Source: DASRDU01 sp035560235 (GTDB lineage: Bacteria; Acidobacteriota; Blastocatellia; RBC074). From it: 64,000 nt of DNA. Each line of letters begins with the position of its first letter. Position 1 is the first letter of the stretch. The notes beneath the pieces are model-generated. The model did no database searches and was not told where the DNA came from. It saw only the letters and a list, made by a program, of their open reading frames with translations. The position numbers were made by a program, and so were the translations under genes. Shown piece by piece: positions 10,675 through 19,841 of this stretch. The stretch is taken from assembly GCA_035560235.1 (NCBI GenBank), contig DATMAG010000047.1, positions 81,676 to 145,675 of the forward strand. The letters run 5' to 3'.

Positions 10675-10704
10675 AGTATATTGAGCCTGGCGCAGCAGGG
10701 TCAA
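10675..10704 (-). promoter_or_regulatory. sigma70-like promoter for the response regulator/polysaccharide operon
   Basis: On the minus strand TTGACC (plus 10699-10704), an 18-bp spacer and TATACT (plus 10675-10680). Predicted transcription begins near 10668, giving a leader of about 100 nt before the ATG at 10568. The 425-bp divergent gap (10569-10993) also has TAGAAT at plus 10881-10886, a weak candidate -10 for the sigma54-activator gene. Nothing else was recognised there. Confidence 0.55.
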
Positions 10705-10993
10705 GATATTTATCAGCCCGGCGTGTGGCTGTGTGGTCGGCTCTGCGATCAGCTTGCGATTGCCTGCCAGTCATCGGGGTTTCCTGATGACTGGCGCGCC
10801 GGGGACACCGGCAATCCTGCCATCTGCGGGGCAGAGGCCTGATGAATCTGAAACGGGTCTGTGATTGTGCGTTTCCCATGCTAGAATGCGCCTGCTCTCA
10901 AGCAGCGTCTTCATTCTTTCTGTTTCGCTTTGCCGGTGGCGAAATCTGAGGTTCAGCGTGGCCGGGCCGACCGACGCTTCAGCACACAACGAG

Positions 10994-13900
10994 ATGAAAT
11001 CCACGAACAAGCGCTTTAATGCGCAGAAATCTGCGCCTCCACTGACAGCCGACGAACTGGCCGGACTGATTGCAACCGGGCGCGCGGCATTTGCCCGGTA
11101 CGAGAGCGAAGAAGCGCTTGAATCCTTTCGGGCCGCGCTCAGCAGCAGCCTGCTCAGCCAGGAGCAGCGCGCGACGCTCTGCTGTCTGGCGGCAGAAGCG
11201 CTCGAAAACCTCGCCCGTTACCGCGAAGCCATCGAAATTCTGGCTGAATATGAAAAGACCGACACGCGCGCCGCGCTGCATCCGGTCGTGCTGGGCAAGG
11301 TCTATCTGCGACTCGGTTCGGCTTACGGTTATGCCTCTGATCGTCCGCGGGCAATCTCGTATGCGCGCAATGCGCTGGCGCTGGCCGAGGAGCGCGACGA
11401 CATCAGCGAAACAGGCAACTGCCATCAGGTGCTGGGCCGCATTTACCGCGCCATCGGTGAAACCAAAATCGCGCGCGATCACTTTCAGCAGGCGCTCAGA
11501 CATCATCGTCTGACCGGCAACAAGACCGCCATCGCCTACGCTTATCACGGGCTGGCGATGGTCGAGATCAGCGAAGGCAGCTTCAAGAGCGCGCAGGATT
11601 ACCACGATCAGGCGCTCAAGCTGCTCGATGAAAATGGCCCGCCGCTGCTGTTCGGACATATTTACATCAACAGCGCCGCAGTCATGCTGCTGCAGGAGCA
11701 GGGACAGGAAAGAGTTGTCGAACTGCTGCAGCGCGCGGCTCATTACTTCGAACGATCGCGCAACAAACGCCTGCTCGCGGCGGCCTATACCAATCTCGGC
11801 TATAACCTGCTGCATCTGGGCGAAACCGCGCGGGCGCGACAGGCGCTGGAAGCGGCGATCAGGCTGGCTCGTGAAATCGGTGAACGCGTCGCTCAGGGAA
11901 ATTCGCTGGAGACGCTCGGCGAACTGGCAATGTTATGCGGACAGTTTGAGGAAGCCGAACGGCTGGCCCGCGAAGGCATTGCTGTTTTGCAGGAGGTTTC
12001 GGGGCGCTGGGTTGAATCACAGGCTTATCTGACGCTGGGCCGCTGCTACCTGCTGCAGAACCGCTGCGCCGAAGCTGCCGAAGCCTTCACTCACAGTCTC
12101 AGCGTCGCCGACAAAACGGACGATCAGCGCGGCCAGGTCGCGGCCCGGCTCTGGCTGATCGAGACTCAGCTCGAAGCCGGTGAAACAGCCGCCGCCCGCG
12201 AACGACTGACTGAAGTCAGCGGCGCAGTCGAAAAGCTGGCCAATACGCTGCTGATCGGCCATCTGCGCGAACTTTCAGGAAGGCTGGCGGCGGCTGAAGG
12301 CCAGTACAGCGAAGCGGCGGGGCTGCTTGGCCAGGCGGTTTCAATCTTTGAGATGGTGTCGAATTCCTATCGCACCGGCACAGCCTGTTACCATCTCGGT
12401 CTCGCGCTGGCCCGGGCCGGAGAGACAGCCAAAGCGCGGGCGGAACTCGAAAAAGCGCAGAACATCTTCACACGGCTTGAAGCCGTGCCGATGCTTGAGC
12501 GCACCAGCACGGCGCTGGCAGGATTCGACACGCTGGCGCGCGGCCTGAATTCGCCGCAGCTGACCAGAGAGCAGACGATTGATTTCGCCGTTGTCAGCAA
12601 TGCGGCTCTGCAGCGGCTGGCGGGCGCGGCCAGTTCGCGCGACCTGCTGCTGCACGAACTGAGCCAGATCATCAGCCAGGATCTGAACGTCGCGCCGGTC
12701 GTCGTTTATGAATTCGCTGGCGAAGGCGCAGCGGTTCCGCTGGTCTGGTGCGGGTGCGATCAGTCGCAGGCCGCAGCGCTGGCTGAAAGCGTGCGGCAGG
12801 CGCGGGCGGCAGGCAGTTCTGCGGTGTCAGGCGCGGCGCTTTATGAACTGCGCCCCGGCGGCAGTGCGGCGCTGACGCTCTATGTCGGCAACTGCGCCCG
12901 GGCGCTGCATCCGCATCGGCAGTTCATCGAACCGCTCGTCAGGCTCTCTGAGCTGTGTCTGGAACTGTGCGCGCTGCGCAATCAGGTGCGGACGATTGCA
13001 GGTTATGACCTGAGCGCCGAGAAAAAAGAGATCGAACTGCCGGGGCTGGTTTACCGCAGCCCCGCGATGCGCGTGCTGATTGATGAAATCAACAAGATTC
13101 GCAGCAGCAGTGTCACAGTCCTCGTGACCGGCGAATCGGGCACCGGCAAGGAAGTCATCGCCCGCGCCATTCACACGCTGAGCGACCGCCGCGATGCGCC
13201 GTTCGTCGCCTTCAACTGCACCGTCGCGCCGCGGGAGATCATTGATTCGCAGTTGTTCGGCCATCGCAAGGGCGCGTTTACCGGAGCCAACAACGATTAT
13301 GATGGCGTGATTCGCAGCGCTGCCGGAGGCACGCTCTTTCTGGATGAGGTCGGCGACCTGGCGCTCGAAGTGCAGCCAAAACTGCTCAGGTTTTTGCAGG
13401 AAGGCGAAATTCAGCCGCTCGGCGCAACCAAACCCGTGAAGGTCAGCGTGCGCGTGATTGCAGCAACCAACTGCGACCTTGAAAAACTCGTCGCTGAAGG
13501 CAGATTCCGCGAGGATCTCTATTACCGCCTCAACGTCATCCGGCTGCATATGCCGCCGCTGCGCGACCGGCGCGACGAAATTCCGGCGCTGATCACGCAT
13601 CTGATCGCCCGTTATTCAGAGCAGGAGGGCAAACAGAACATTACAATCAAACCGCAGGCGCTCGATCTGATGATGATCTATGACTGGCCTGGCAACGTGC
13701 GGCAGCTGGCCAACGAAATCCAGCGCCTGATTGCGCTGACTCCGGCGGGCGGCGAGATCAGCGAGGATCAGTTGTCGCCGCTGATTCGCCACGGCGCGTC
13801 AGCAGGCAGCAAATCATCACCGGCGAGTTACTACTCCGGCGCGCTGAGCGCCACGCCTGTCGGCCCTTCGATTGATTCGCTGCTCTCACGCGAAGCTCTC

Positions 13901-14131
13901 ACAGCCAGAGATGAACCGGCGGCACCCGCCCCGGCGACAACCACAGTCTTTGAACCTGCTCCGGGTCAGAAGCTTTCTGAAGCCGTCAGCGAACTCGAAA
14001 CGCGCCTGCTCCGCAGTTCCATCGCCCGCCACCGCGGCAACCTGCGCGCCGTCGCCAGGGAACTCGGGCTTTCGCCGCGCGGGCTGTATCTGAAACTCGA
14101 ACGCTACGGGATCGGAGTAAAAAGGGAGTGA
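10994..14131 (+). CDS. TPR-containing sigma54-dependent transcriptional activator
   Basis: About 1045 residues, unusually large for an enhancer-binding protein. Roughly residues 1-520 are tandem TPR-like helical repeats (for example AISYARNALALAEERDD and ARQALEAAIRLAREIGE), followed by a weakly conserved GAF-like region (about 540-690). The AAA+ sigma54-interaction domain starts near 690: Walker A GESGTGKE about 713, the sigma54-contact loop GAFTGA about 760, Walker B GGTLFLDEVGDL about 775, and YDWPGNVRQL. A Fis-type helix-turn-helix ends the protein (GLSPRGLYLKLERYGI). I chose ATG 10994; an in-frame ATG at 10886 is possible. The TPR-sensor design suggests control by protein partner or peptide rather than phosphorylation. 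It is divergent from the polysaccharide operon. Confidence 0.9.
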   Translation: MKSTNKRFNAQKSAPPLTADELAGLIATGRAAFARYESEEALESFRAALSSSLLSQEQRATLCCLAAEALENLARYREAIEILAEYEKTDTRAALHPVVLGKVYLRLGSAYGYASDRPRAISYARNALALAEERDDISETGNCHQVLGRIYRAIGETKIARDHFQQALRHHRLTGNKTAIAYAYHGLAMVEISEGSFKSAQDYHDQALKLLDENGPPLLFGHIYINSAAVMLLQEQGQERVVELLQRAAHYFERSRNKRLLAAAYTNLGYNLLHLGETARARQALEAAIRLAREIGERVAQGNSLETLGELAMLCGQFEEAERLAREGIAVLQEVSGRWVESQAYLTLGRCYLLQNRCAEAAEAFTHSLSVADKTDDQRGQVAARLWLIETQLEAGETAAARERLTEVSGAVEKLANTLLIGHLRELSGRLAAAEGQYSEAAGLLGQAVSIFEMVSNSYRTGTACYHLGLALARAGETAKARAELEKAQNIFTRLEAVPMLERTSTALAGFDTLARGLNSPQLTREQTIDFAVVSNAALQRLAGAASSRDLLLHELSQIISQDLNVAPVVVYEFAGEGAAVPLVWCGCDQSQAAALAESVRQARAAGSSAVSGAALYELRPGGSAALTLYVGNCARALHPHRQFIEPLVRLSELCLELCALRNQVRTIAGYDLSAEKKEIELPGLVYRSPAMRVLIDEINKIRSSSVTVLVTGESGTGKEVIARAIHTLSDRRDAPFVAFNCTVAPREIIDSQLFGHRKGAFTGANNDYDGVIRSAAGGTLFLDEVGDLALEVQPKLLRFLQEGEIQPLGATKPVKVSVRVIAATNCDLEKLVAEGRFREDLYYRLNVIRLHMPPLRDRRDEIPALITHLIARYSEQEGKQNITIKPQALDLMMIYDWPGNVRQLANEIQRLIALTPAGGEISEDQLSPLIRHGASAGSKSSPASYYSGALSATPVGPSIDSLLSREALTARDEPAAPAPATTTVFEPAPGQKLSEAVSELETRLLRSSIARHRGNLRAVARELGLSPRGLYLKLERYGIGVKRE

Positions 14132-14160
14132 CGATCACACAATCATCACTCCCCTTTTTA
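14118..14160 (+). terminator. rho-independent terminator after the sigma54 activator
   Basis: TAAAAAGGGAGTGA at 14118 onward pairs with TCACTCCCCTTTTTA ending at 14160, with a loop of about 15 nt and a T-run in the descending arm. It overlaps the stop codon of the activator. The A-rich ascending arm means it could also serve the opposite gene ending at 14183. Confidence 0.75.
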
Positions 14161-14182
14161 CTCAATGCCTGCTGCCTGCCGT

Positions 14183-15277
14183 TTACTTCCGCTCTGACTT
14201 CTCGTACTCGCTTCTGAGCAGATTCATCATCTCTTCGCGTCTGTCGTACAGCCGCCTGAGCGGGCGCGGCGCGCATTTCGCCATTGCATAGGCGGTAATC
14301 AGCGGCAGCGCCACCGTCGCATCAACGTAACAGACCACTGTGCCCGGCAACTGATCGGGATCAATCTTGCCCCAGCTCACCGCTTCAGACGGCGTGGCGC
14401 CTGAAAGCCCGCCGGTGTCGGGGCGGGCGTCCGTAATCTGTAAAAAGAAATCGTGACCTTTCTCTTCGATGCCGAGGACTTCCTGAATCTGCGGCTCGGT
14501 CTGAAGCGCGAAATTTTTCGGACTGCCGCCGCCGCAGATGAAGATGGCCGACTTGCCGCCGCTGCGTTTGGCCGTCAGCACAATGGCCGCCGTTTCATTG
14601 ACGTCAGCCGAAGGATTGAGGCGCAGCTTCGCGCCCTGCAATTCCATCGCCGCGACGTTCATCCCAATCGAACTGTCGCCGGGCGATGAGGTGTAAACCG
14701 GCACGCCGCAGCGATACGCCGCAGCGAGCAGCGACTGATTCTGCAGACCGAGCACGCGCTCGCGTTCAGCGACGTATTTGCCGCAAAGGTAATGAAACTC
14801 GGCGGTCGACATTTCGCGCTGAAACTCATCGGCGCGAATCACCTCGCGGAAAAAGGCATCGGTCGAAAGCAGCACTTCGTAATCGAAGAAGATGTCATAA
14901 ATGCGCACGACGCCTTCCTCGCGCAGCACCACATCGCTCGTCTGCGCGTTGCCCCGGTGCATCGCCAGGCCGAGGCCAAAATGCGTGTCGTGATAGAGAT
15001 TCGCGCCCGTCGAAATGATCCAGTCCACAAAGCCCGCTTCCACCAGCGGAATGATCGCCGAAATGCCCATCCCGGCGGGCGTCAGCGCGCCGGTCAGCGT
15101 CATGCCCACCGTCACGTCATGATCAAGCATGCGCTCGGCAAAAAGCTGCGCGCCTTCGCGCAGCCGGGCAGCGTTGTAAGCCTGAAAGTTGTTCTCGATC
15201 AGTTCGACAATTGTCGTGTTTTGCGAAATCGGTACGGGGGCAATGCGGCGGCCCTGTAAAAATCTGCTCCTGTTCAT
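14183..15277 (-). CDS. deoxyhypusine synthase family protein
   Basis: 364 residues, full length for the family. In eukaryotes and archaea deoxyhypusine synthase moves the aminobutyl group of spermidine to a lysine of eIF5A using NAD+; bacterial homologues often act in polyamine metabolism (homospermidine-synthase-type) or are uncharacterised. Landmarks: VGMTLTGALTPAGMG near 57, STGANLYHDTHF near 89, YTSSPGDSSIGMN near 197, and the active-site segment SEAVSWGKI near 300, whose lysine aligns with the catalytic lysine of human DHS. GGAAGGA precedes the ATG at 15277. Bacteria lack eIF5A, so the acceptor is probably a small amine (inference). Confidence 0.9.
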   Translation of the reverse strand: MNRSRFLQGRRIAPVPISQNTTIVELIENNFQAYNAARLREGAQLFAERMLDHDVTVGMTLTGALTPAGMGISAIIPLVEAGFVDWIISTGANLYHDTHFGLGLAMHRGNAQTSDVVLREEGVVRIYDIFFDYEVLLSTDAFFREVIRADEFQREMSTAEFHYLCGKYVAERERVLGLQNQSLLAAAYRCGVPVYTSSPGDSSIGMNVAAMELQGAKLRLNPSADVNETAAIVLTAKRSGGKSAIFICGGGSPKNFALQTEPQIQEVLGIEEKGHDFFLQITDARPDTGGLSGATPSEAVSWGKIDPDQLPGTVVCYVDATVALPLITAYAMAKCAPRPLRRLYDRREEMMNLLRSEYEKSERK

Positions 15278-15310
15278 CCGTCCTTCCTTTACCCTGAAGA
15301 GATAATTTCG

Positions 15311-15949
15311 TTATTCAGTTATCTGTCTGATGCCCAGTTCCTGTAAGACTTCAAACTCATCCGGCAAATTCCACAACCATTCGACGCGCAGCCAGAACCC
15401 TGCGATCACCTGCGAACGAAAGATGCCATCCGGTTCAGTGCTGACCAGACGATAATGACCATCATCACCGAGCCGGTAAAACTCCGCCTGCTGCCGGATC
15501 GGATCAATCAGCCAGTATTCGCGCACACCAGCGGCTTCGTATTCAACAAACTTCTCGCCCCGATCCCGTCCGATGCTTTCCGGCGAGATGATTTCAACAG
15601 CCACGTCCGAAGCGCCGTCAAGGTAATTATCGCGGATCAGACTCATTCGCTCAGCAGTCACAAACATCAGATCAGGCTCGCGCCCGCGCCGCTGCTCATC
15701 AAGTTTCATCGCAAATTCCGGCCCCATCACCCAGCCGAGTTTGTTTTTCCTGATCCAGGCAGTAAGGATGAAGAGAAGAAATTTTGTCAGTTCCGCGTGC
15801 GATCTTGAGACTGCCGCCATTTCAATAATCTCCCCGTCAACCCACTCGATTTTGCGATGCTCGCCCGGCCACGCCAGATATTCTTCAAAGGTGTAGCGGC
15901 GTAACGGCGAAGCGAGTTCAGTTTTTTCTTCTTCAAGCGTCATTGGCAT
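15311..15949 (-). CDS. Uma2-family (DUF820) putative restriction-like nuclease
   Basis: 212 residues. Uma2/DUF820 proteins adopt the PD-(D/E)xK nuclease fold; their biological role is largely unknown and they are expanded in cyanobacteria and Acidobacteriota. Seen here: YTFEEYLAWPG near 18, KIEWVDGEIIEMA near 33, REPDLMFV near 90 (acidic residue), VAVEIISPES near 114 and DRGEKFVEYEAAGVREYWLIDP near 128, giving the D, ExK-like pattern of the active site. AGGAG lies 8 bp upstream of the start at 15949. A second member lies at 38185. It appears monocistronic. Confidence 0.88.
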   Translation of the reverse strand: MPMTLEEEKTELASPLRRYTFEEYLAWPGEHRKIEWVDGEIIEMAAVSRSHAELTKFLLFILTAWIRKNKLGWVMGPEFAMKLDEQRRGREPDLMFVTAERMSLIRDNYLDGASDVAVEIISPESIGRDRGEKFVEYEAAGVREYWLIDPIRQQAEFYRLGDDGHYRLVSTEPDGIFRSQVIAGFWLRVEWLWNLPDEFEVLQELGIRQITE

Positions 15950-16224
15950 AGTTGATACTCCTGTTGCTGATTCCGCGCCTCATCTTACCGCCGCTGCACT
16001 GACTCTGCCAGTGCGGTTTTTCATTGCGGGAAAAACTCGGAGCCATTTGCGCCGAGGCTGGCAAAAGCCGCTCGCCGTATGCTAAACTCCGCCTCTTTAG
16101 TTGCGTCGTGAAAAATCTCACTTTACTGACCGTGCAAGTCTTATCCAGCCCGGCAGCCATTTTTTGAGACTTTTGAGAAGTCTGACGCAGCTTGTCTGCG
16201 AACATCTGCGAAGGAGTTAATTGA

Positions 16225-17673
<1,449 letters not shown>

Positions 17674-17678
17674 GCAGA

Positions 17679-17738
17679 CAGTGGTTAGTGGTCAGTCGCA
17701 GAGCCACTGACCACTAACCACTGACCACTAACCACTGA
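17679..17738. repeat. inverted repeat, GGTTAGTGGTCAGT family, between atpD and atpC
   Basis: ACAGTGGTTAGTGGTCAGT at 17678-17696 is complementary to ACTGACCACTAACCACTGA-type repeats at 17706-17738, where the 14-bp word is present twice. It fills almost the whole atpD-atpC gap of 69 bp. Confidence 0.9.
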
Positions 17739-17742
17739 ACTT

Positions 17743-18144
17743 ATGGCTGACAAAATTCAACTCGAAGTAATCACTCCTGAAAAGGTGGCTCTGCACGAAG
17801 CGGTGGATGAGGTGGTGATCCCCGGAGTCGGCGGCGAACTCGGCATCCTGCCGGATCATACGCCGCTGATTTCGCAGGTGCAGACCGGCGTGCTGACTTA
17901 TCGCGTCGGCAGCGAGAAACGTCAGATGCACGTGAGCGGCGGTTTTGTCGAAGTGCTGCCCGACCGTGTTTCAGTGCTGGCCGATGTGGCCGAAAAGCCA
18001 GAAGAGATCAATGTCGAGCGCGCCCAGCGTGCCCGCGAACGCGCCGAAAAGCGCCTGGCCAGCACGGGCGAAGATATAGACCTCAATCGCGCCCAGCTCA
18101 AGCTGCTCCGCGCACAGACCCGCATTCAGCTTGGCGGCAGATAA
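17743..18144 (+). CDS. atpC: F-type ATP synthase subunit epsilon
   Basis: 133 residues, full length. Central-stalk subunit of F1 that couples rotation and inhibits ATP hydrolysis. The N-terminal beta-sandwich domain contains LEVITPEKVALHEAVDEVVIPGVGGELGILPDHTPLI, the classic epsilon signature (residues 6-43), and GGFVEVLPDRVSVLADVAE near 66. A C-terminal helical hairpin (about 90-133) is present. It lies 69 bp after atpD, separated by an inverted repeat that could modulate the stoichiometry of the two subunits (inference), and ends in a terminator at 18184. Confidence 0.96.
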   Translation: MADKIQLEVITPEKVALHEAVDEVVIPGVGGELGILPDHTPLISQVQTGVLTYRVGSEKRQMHVSGGFVEVLPDRVSVLADVAEKPEEINVERAQRARERAEKRLASTGEDIDLNRAQLKLLRAQTRIQLGGR

Positions 18145-18183
18145 GCTCGGTCAGCCGCTGACAAAAATCTGAATCAGTTTTTG

Positions 18184-18213
18184 AAGGCCGATGCTGAATC
18201 GGCCTTTTCTCTT
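18184..18213 (+). terminator. rho-independent terminator after atpDC
   Basis: A 9-bp stem AAGGCCGAT / ATCGGCCTT (18184-18192 with 18198-18206), loop GCTGA, followed by TTTTCTCTTTT. A clean intrinsic terminator 40 bp after the atpC stop. Confidence 0.8.
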
Positions 18214-18350
18214 TTATCCGACAGGTTCACACTAACACTGCACAAGCTGAATCATCTGCCTCGGATCATCAGCCGATCCTCTGATTCAGACTTTGCGATT
18301 TCAGAAATTTGTCTGGTGTATTTCCTCGCGCCTTGTTTCGGAGCCTGCAC

Positions 18351-19475
18351 ATGCGTTCACTGTTCCGCAACCGGTATCTCAGAAAGTTTGCCGAATTCGG
18401 GGTCGGTAACGATGGACATCGCGCCTGGCCGTTCTGGCTTGTGTTCTTTCTGCTACAGCTTCGGGAGCTGCTTCCGAGACCGCTTCAGATTCTGATGCTG
18501 GTCTGTCTGTTTGTCCCCCTGCTTGCCTTTGTCGGTCTGTGTGCTGTTGCCCTGCCCCATTACTGGGTGGCTTCAGCACGCGAAACGATCAGGCGGCGTA
18601 ATTCCGGTCAGAGATTTCTCTGCCCTGAATGTCTGTTTTTCGATTCGTACCAGTTTGCCTGTGGACGATGTGGCGGTCAGGTTGAGCTGCTGCCTGTTTA
18701 TACCCGGGGACTGTACGTTGACACCTGTCCGCAGTGCAGAGAGAGCCTGTTTGAAGGTCATCACAAGCCCGGCGAAGCGCCGCCGAAAGTTCCTGAGGTT
18801 CAGGCATATTGTCAGACCTGCCGGGGCGATTCACCACGCCGGATTCATCATTGCCGCCGCGTGCGTGTGGCAGCAACATTGCGCGAAGAGGATTTCGCAA
18901 AGCTCTGCCAGACGGCGGGGCAGATGGAACGTCGCGTACGGCGCGGCCCGCTGGTATCGCGTTATCCTGATGATGGCTTTATCACTTTCGGCCTGAAAAT
19001 CAGTGAGGAAGGCGATCATCGCGTGAGGCATCCGGTTCGTTATGCCTGCGTGGATGATGGCGAATGCCTCACTTATATTCTGCTCTGCGATCACGAAGGC
19101 TGGCTTGAGGAAACGGTTCCTCCGCAACACGCCCTGCGCCACATCGAAGCCATCTGGCTGGATGCTGAAAATATCAGCCCGCTCAGACTCGGTCAGGCCA
19201 TTGACCGTTTCATCAGGCATTCAGGGCTGGCCGAAGCGAAAGAACCGGCGATCAAAGTCTGTGTGCCGCAGACCAGACTTGATCCGGTCGTCAGCAGTCG
19301 CCTTGAAACACTGCTCGGCAGGATCAGTTACGGCGTTGCAGCGGCAGACTTCCTCAGCCCCGGAACCGCTGCGGTCAGCACTCAGCCTGCACTTGCGGAT
19401 TCCTCAGCTTCGCCTGAAACTGTCGCTGCCGAATTTGCCTCAGCACAATGGCAGAAGGAATTTCAGGAACCCTGA
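18351..19475 (+). CDS. membrane protein with multiple zinc-ribbon motifs (GTPase-system component)
   Basis: About 374 residues, not a named family that I can assign. The N-terminus has two hydrophobic segments (about 26-40 and 47-72, LMLVCLFVPLLAFVGLCAVAL). It is followed by zinc-ribbon-like cysteine pairs: CPEC and CGRC near 89-104, CPQC near 125, CQTC near 152 and a following HHC. The C-terminal 200 residues are soluble and unassigned, ending in an Ala/Ser-rich tail. I chose ATG 18351 with GGAG about 8 bp upstream; an upstream in-frame start at 18309 lacks one. It opens a four-gene plus-strand unit with a paralogous small membrane protein, a GTPase and a GAP1-like protein, so it is probably the membrane part of that system. 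Confidence 0.7.
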   Translation: MRSLFRNRYLRKFAEFGVGNDGHRAWPFWLVFFLLQLRELLPRPLQILMLVCLFVPLLAFVGLCAVALPHYWVASARETIRRRNSGQRFLCPECLFFDSYQFACGRCGGQVELLPVYTRGLYVDTCPQCRESLFEGHHKPGEAPPKVPEVQAYCQTCRGDSPRRIHHCRRVRVAATLREEDFAKLCQTAGQMERRVRRGPLVSRYPDDGFITFGLKISEEGDHRVRHPVRYACVDDGECLTYILLCDHEGWLEETVPPQHALRHIEAIWLDAENISPLRLGQAIDRFIRHSGLAEAKEPAIKVCVPQTRLDPVVSSRLETLLGRISYGVAAADFLSPGTAAVSTQPALADSSASPETVAAEFASAQWQKEFQEP

Positions 19476-19526
19476 CTCGCTTTCCAGCGTCTGTTTCTGC
19501 GCCTCGCATCAGAAAGGCAATCTGCA

Positions 19527-19840
19527 ATGCACCCGTTGTTCCGCAATCCACTGTTGCAACTGCTGCGTCGGCTGTGGTGGCTGCCGGTGATGCTTGTCGC
19601 GCTGGCGTGGGGAGTGGGCGAGCGTTCCGGCTGGCGGGCATTTCAACTGGTCTGCCTGCTGTCGGCTTTTGTGGCCGTGCTGTACGAGCATTTTCGCCAC
19701 CGGGCAGCGCGTCACCGTTTTCTTTGCCCGCGCTGCTGAAAAAGGATTTCGAATTTCATTCACGCACCAGCGGCTATTATGACCACTCTCTCGGTGCTTA
19801 TTCGGTTTGTAATGCCGTCGAAAAACTGAAAGCCCGTTAG
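19527..19840 (+). pseudogene. small membrane/zinc-ribbon protein with apparent frameshift near 19735
   Basis: The open frame from ATG 19527 gives 70 residues: HPLFRNPLLQLLRRLWWLP, a two-segment hydrophobic region, then HRFLCPRC and a stop at 19737-19739. The N-terminus and the membrane-then-zinc-ribbon layout parallel the gene at 18351, which continues past this point. Directly after the stop another frame runs open to 19840 with protein-like composition (KKDFEFHSRTSGYYDHSLGA, then YSVCNAVEKLKAR), and its stop lies 1 bp before the next start codon at 19842. The simplest reading is one gene of about 104 codons broken at GCTGCTGAAAAAGG (19733-19746), a homopolymer-containing site. It could be natural, or a base-calling error. 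Confidence 0.55.
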
Positions 19841-19841
19841 C

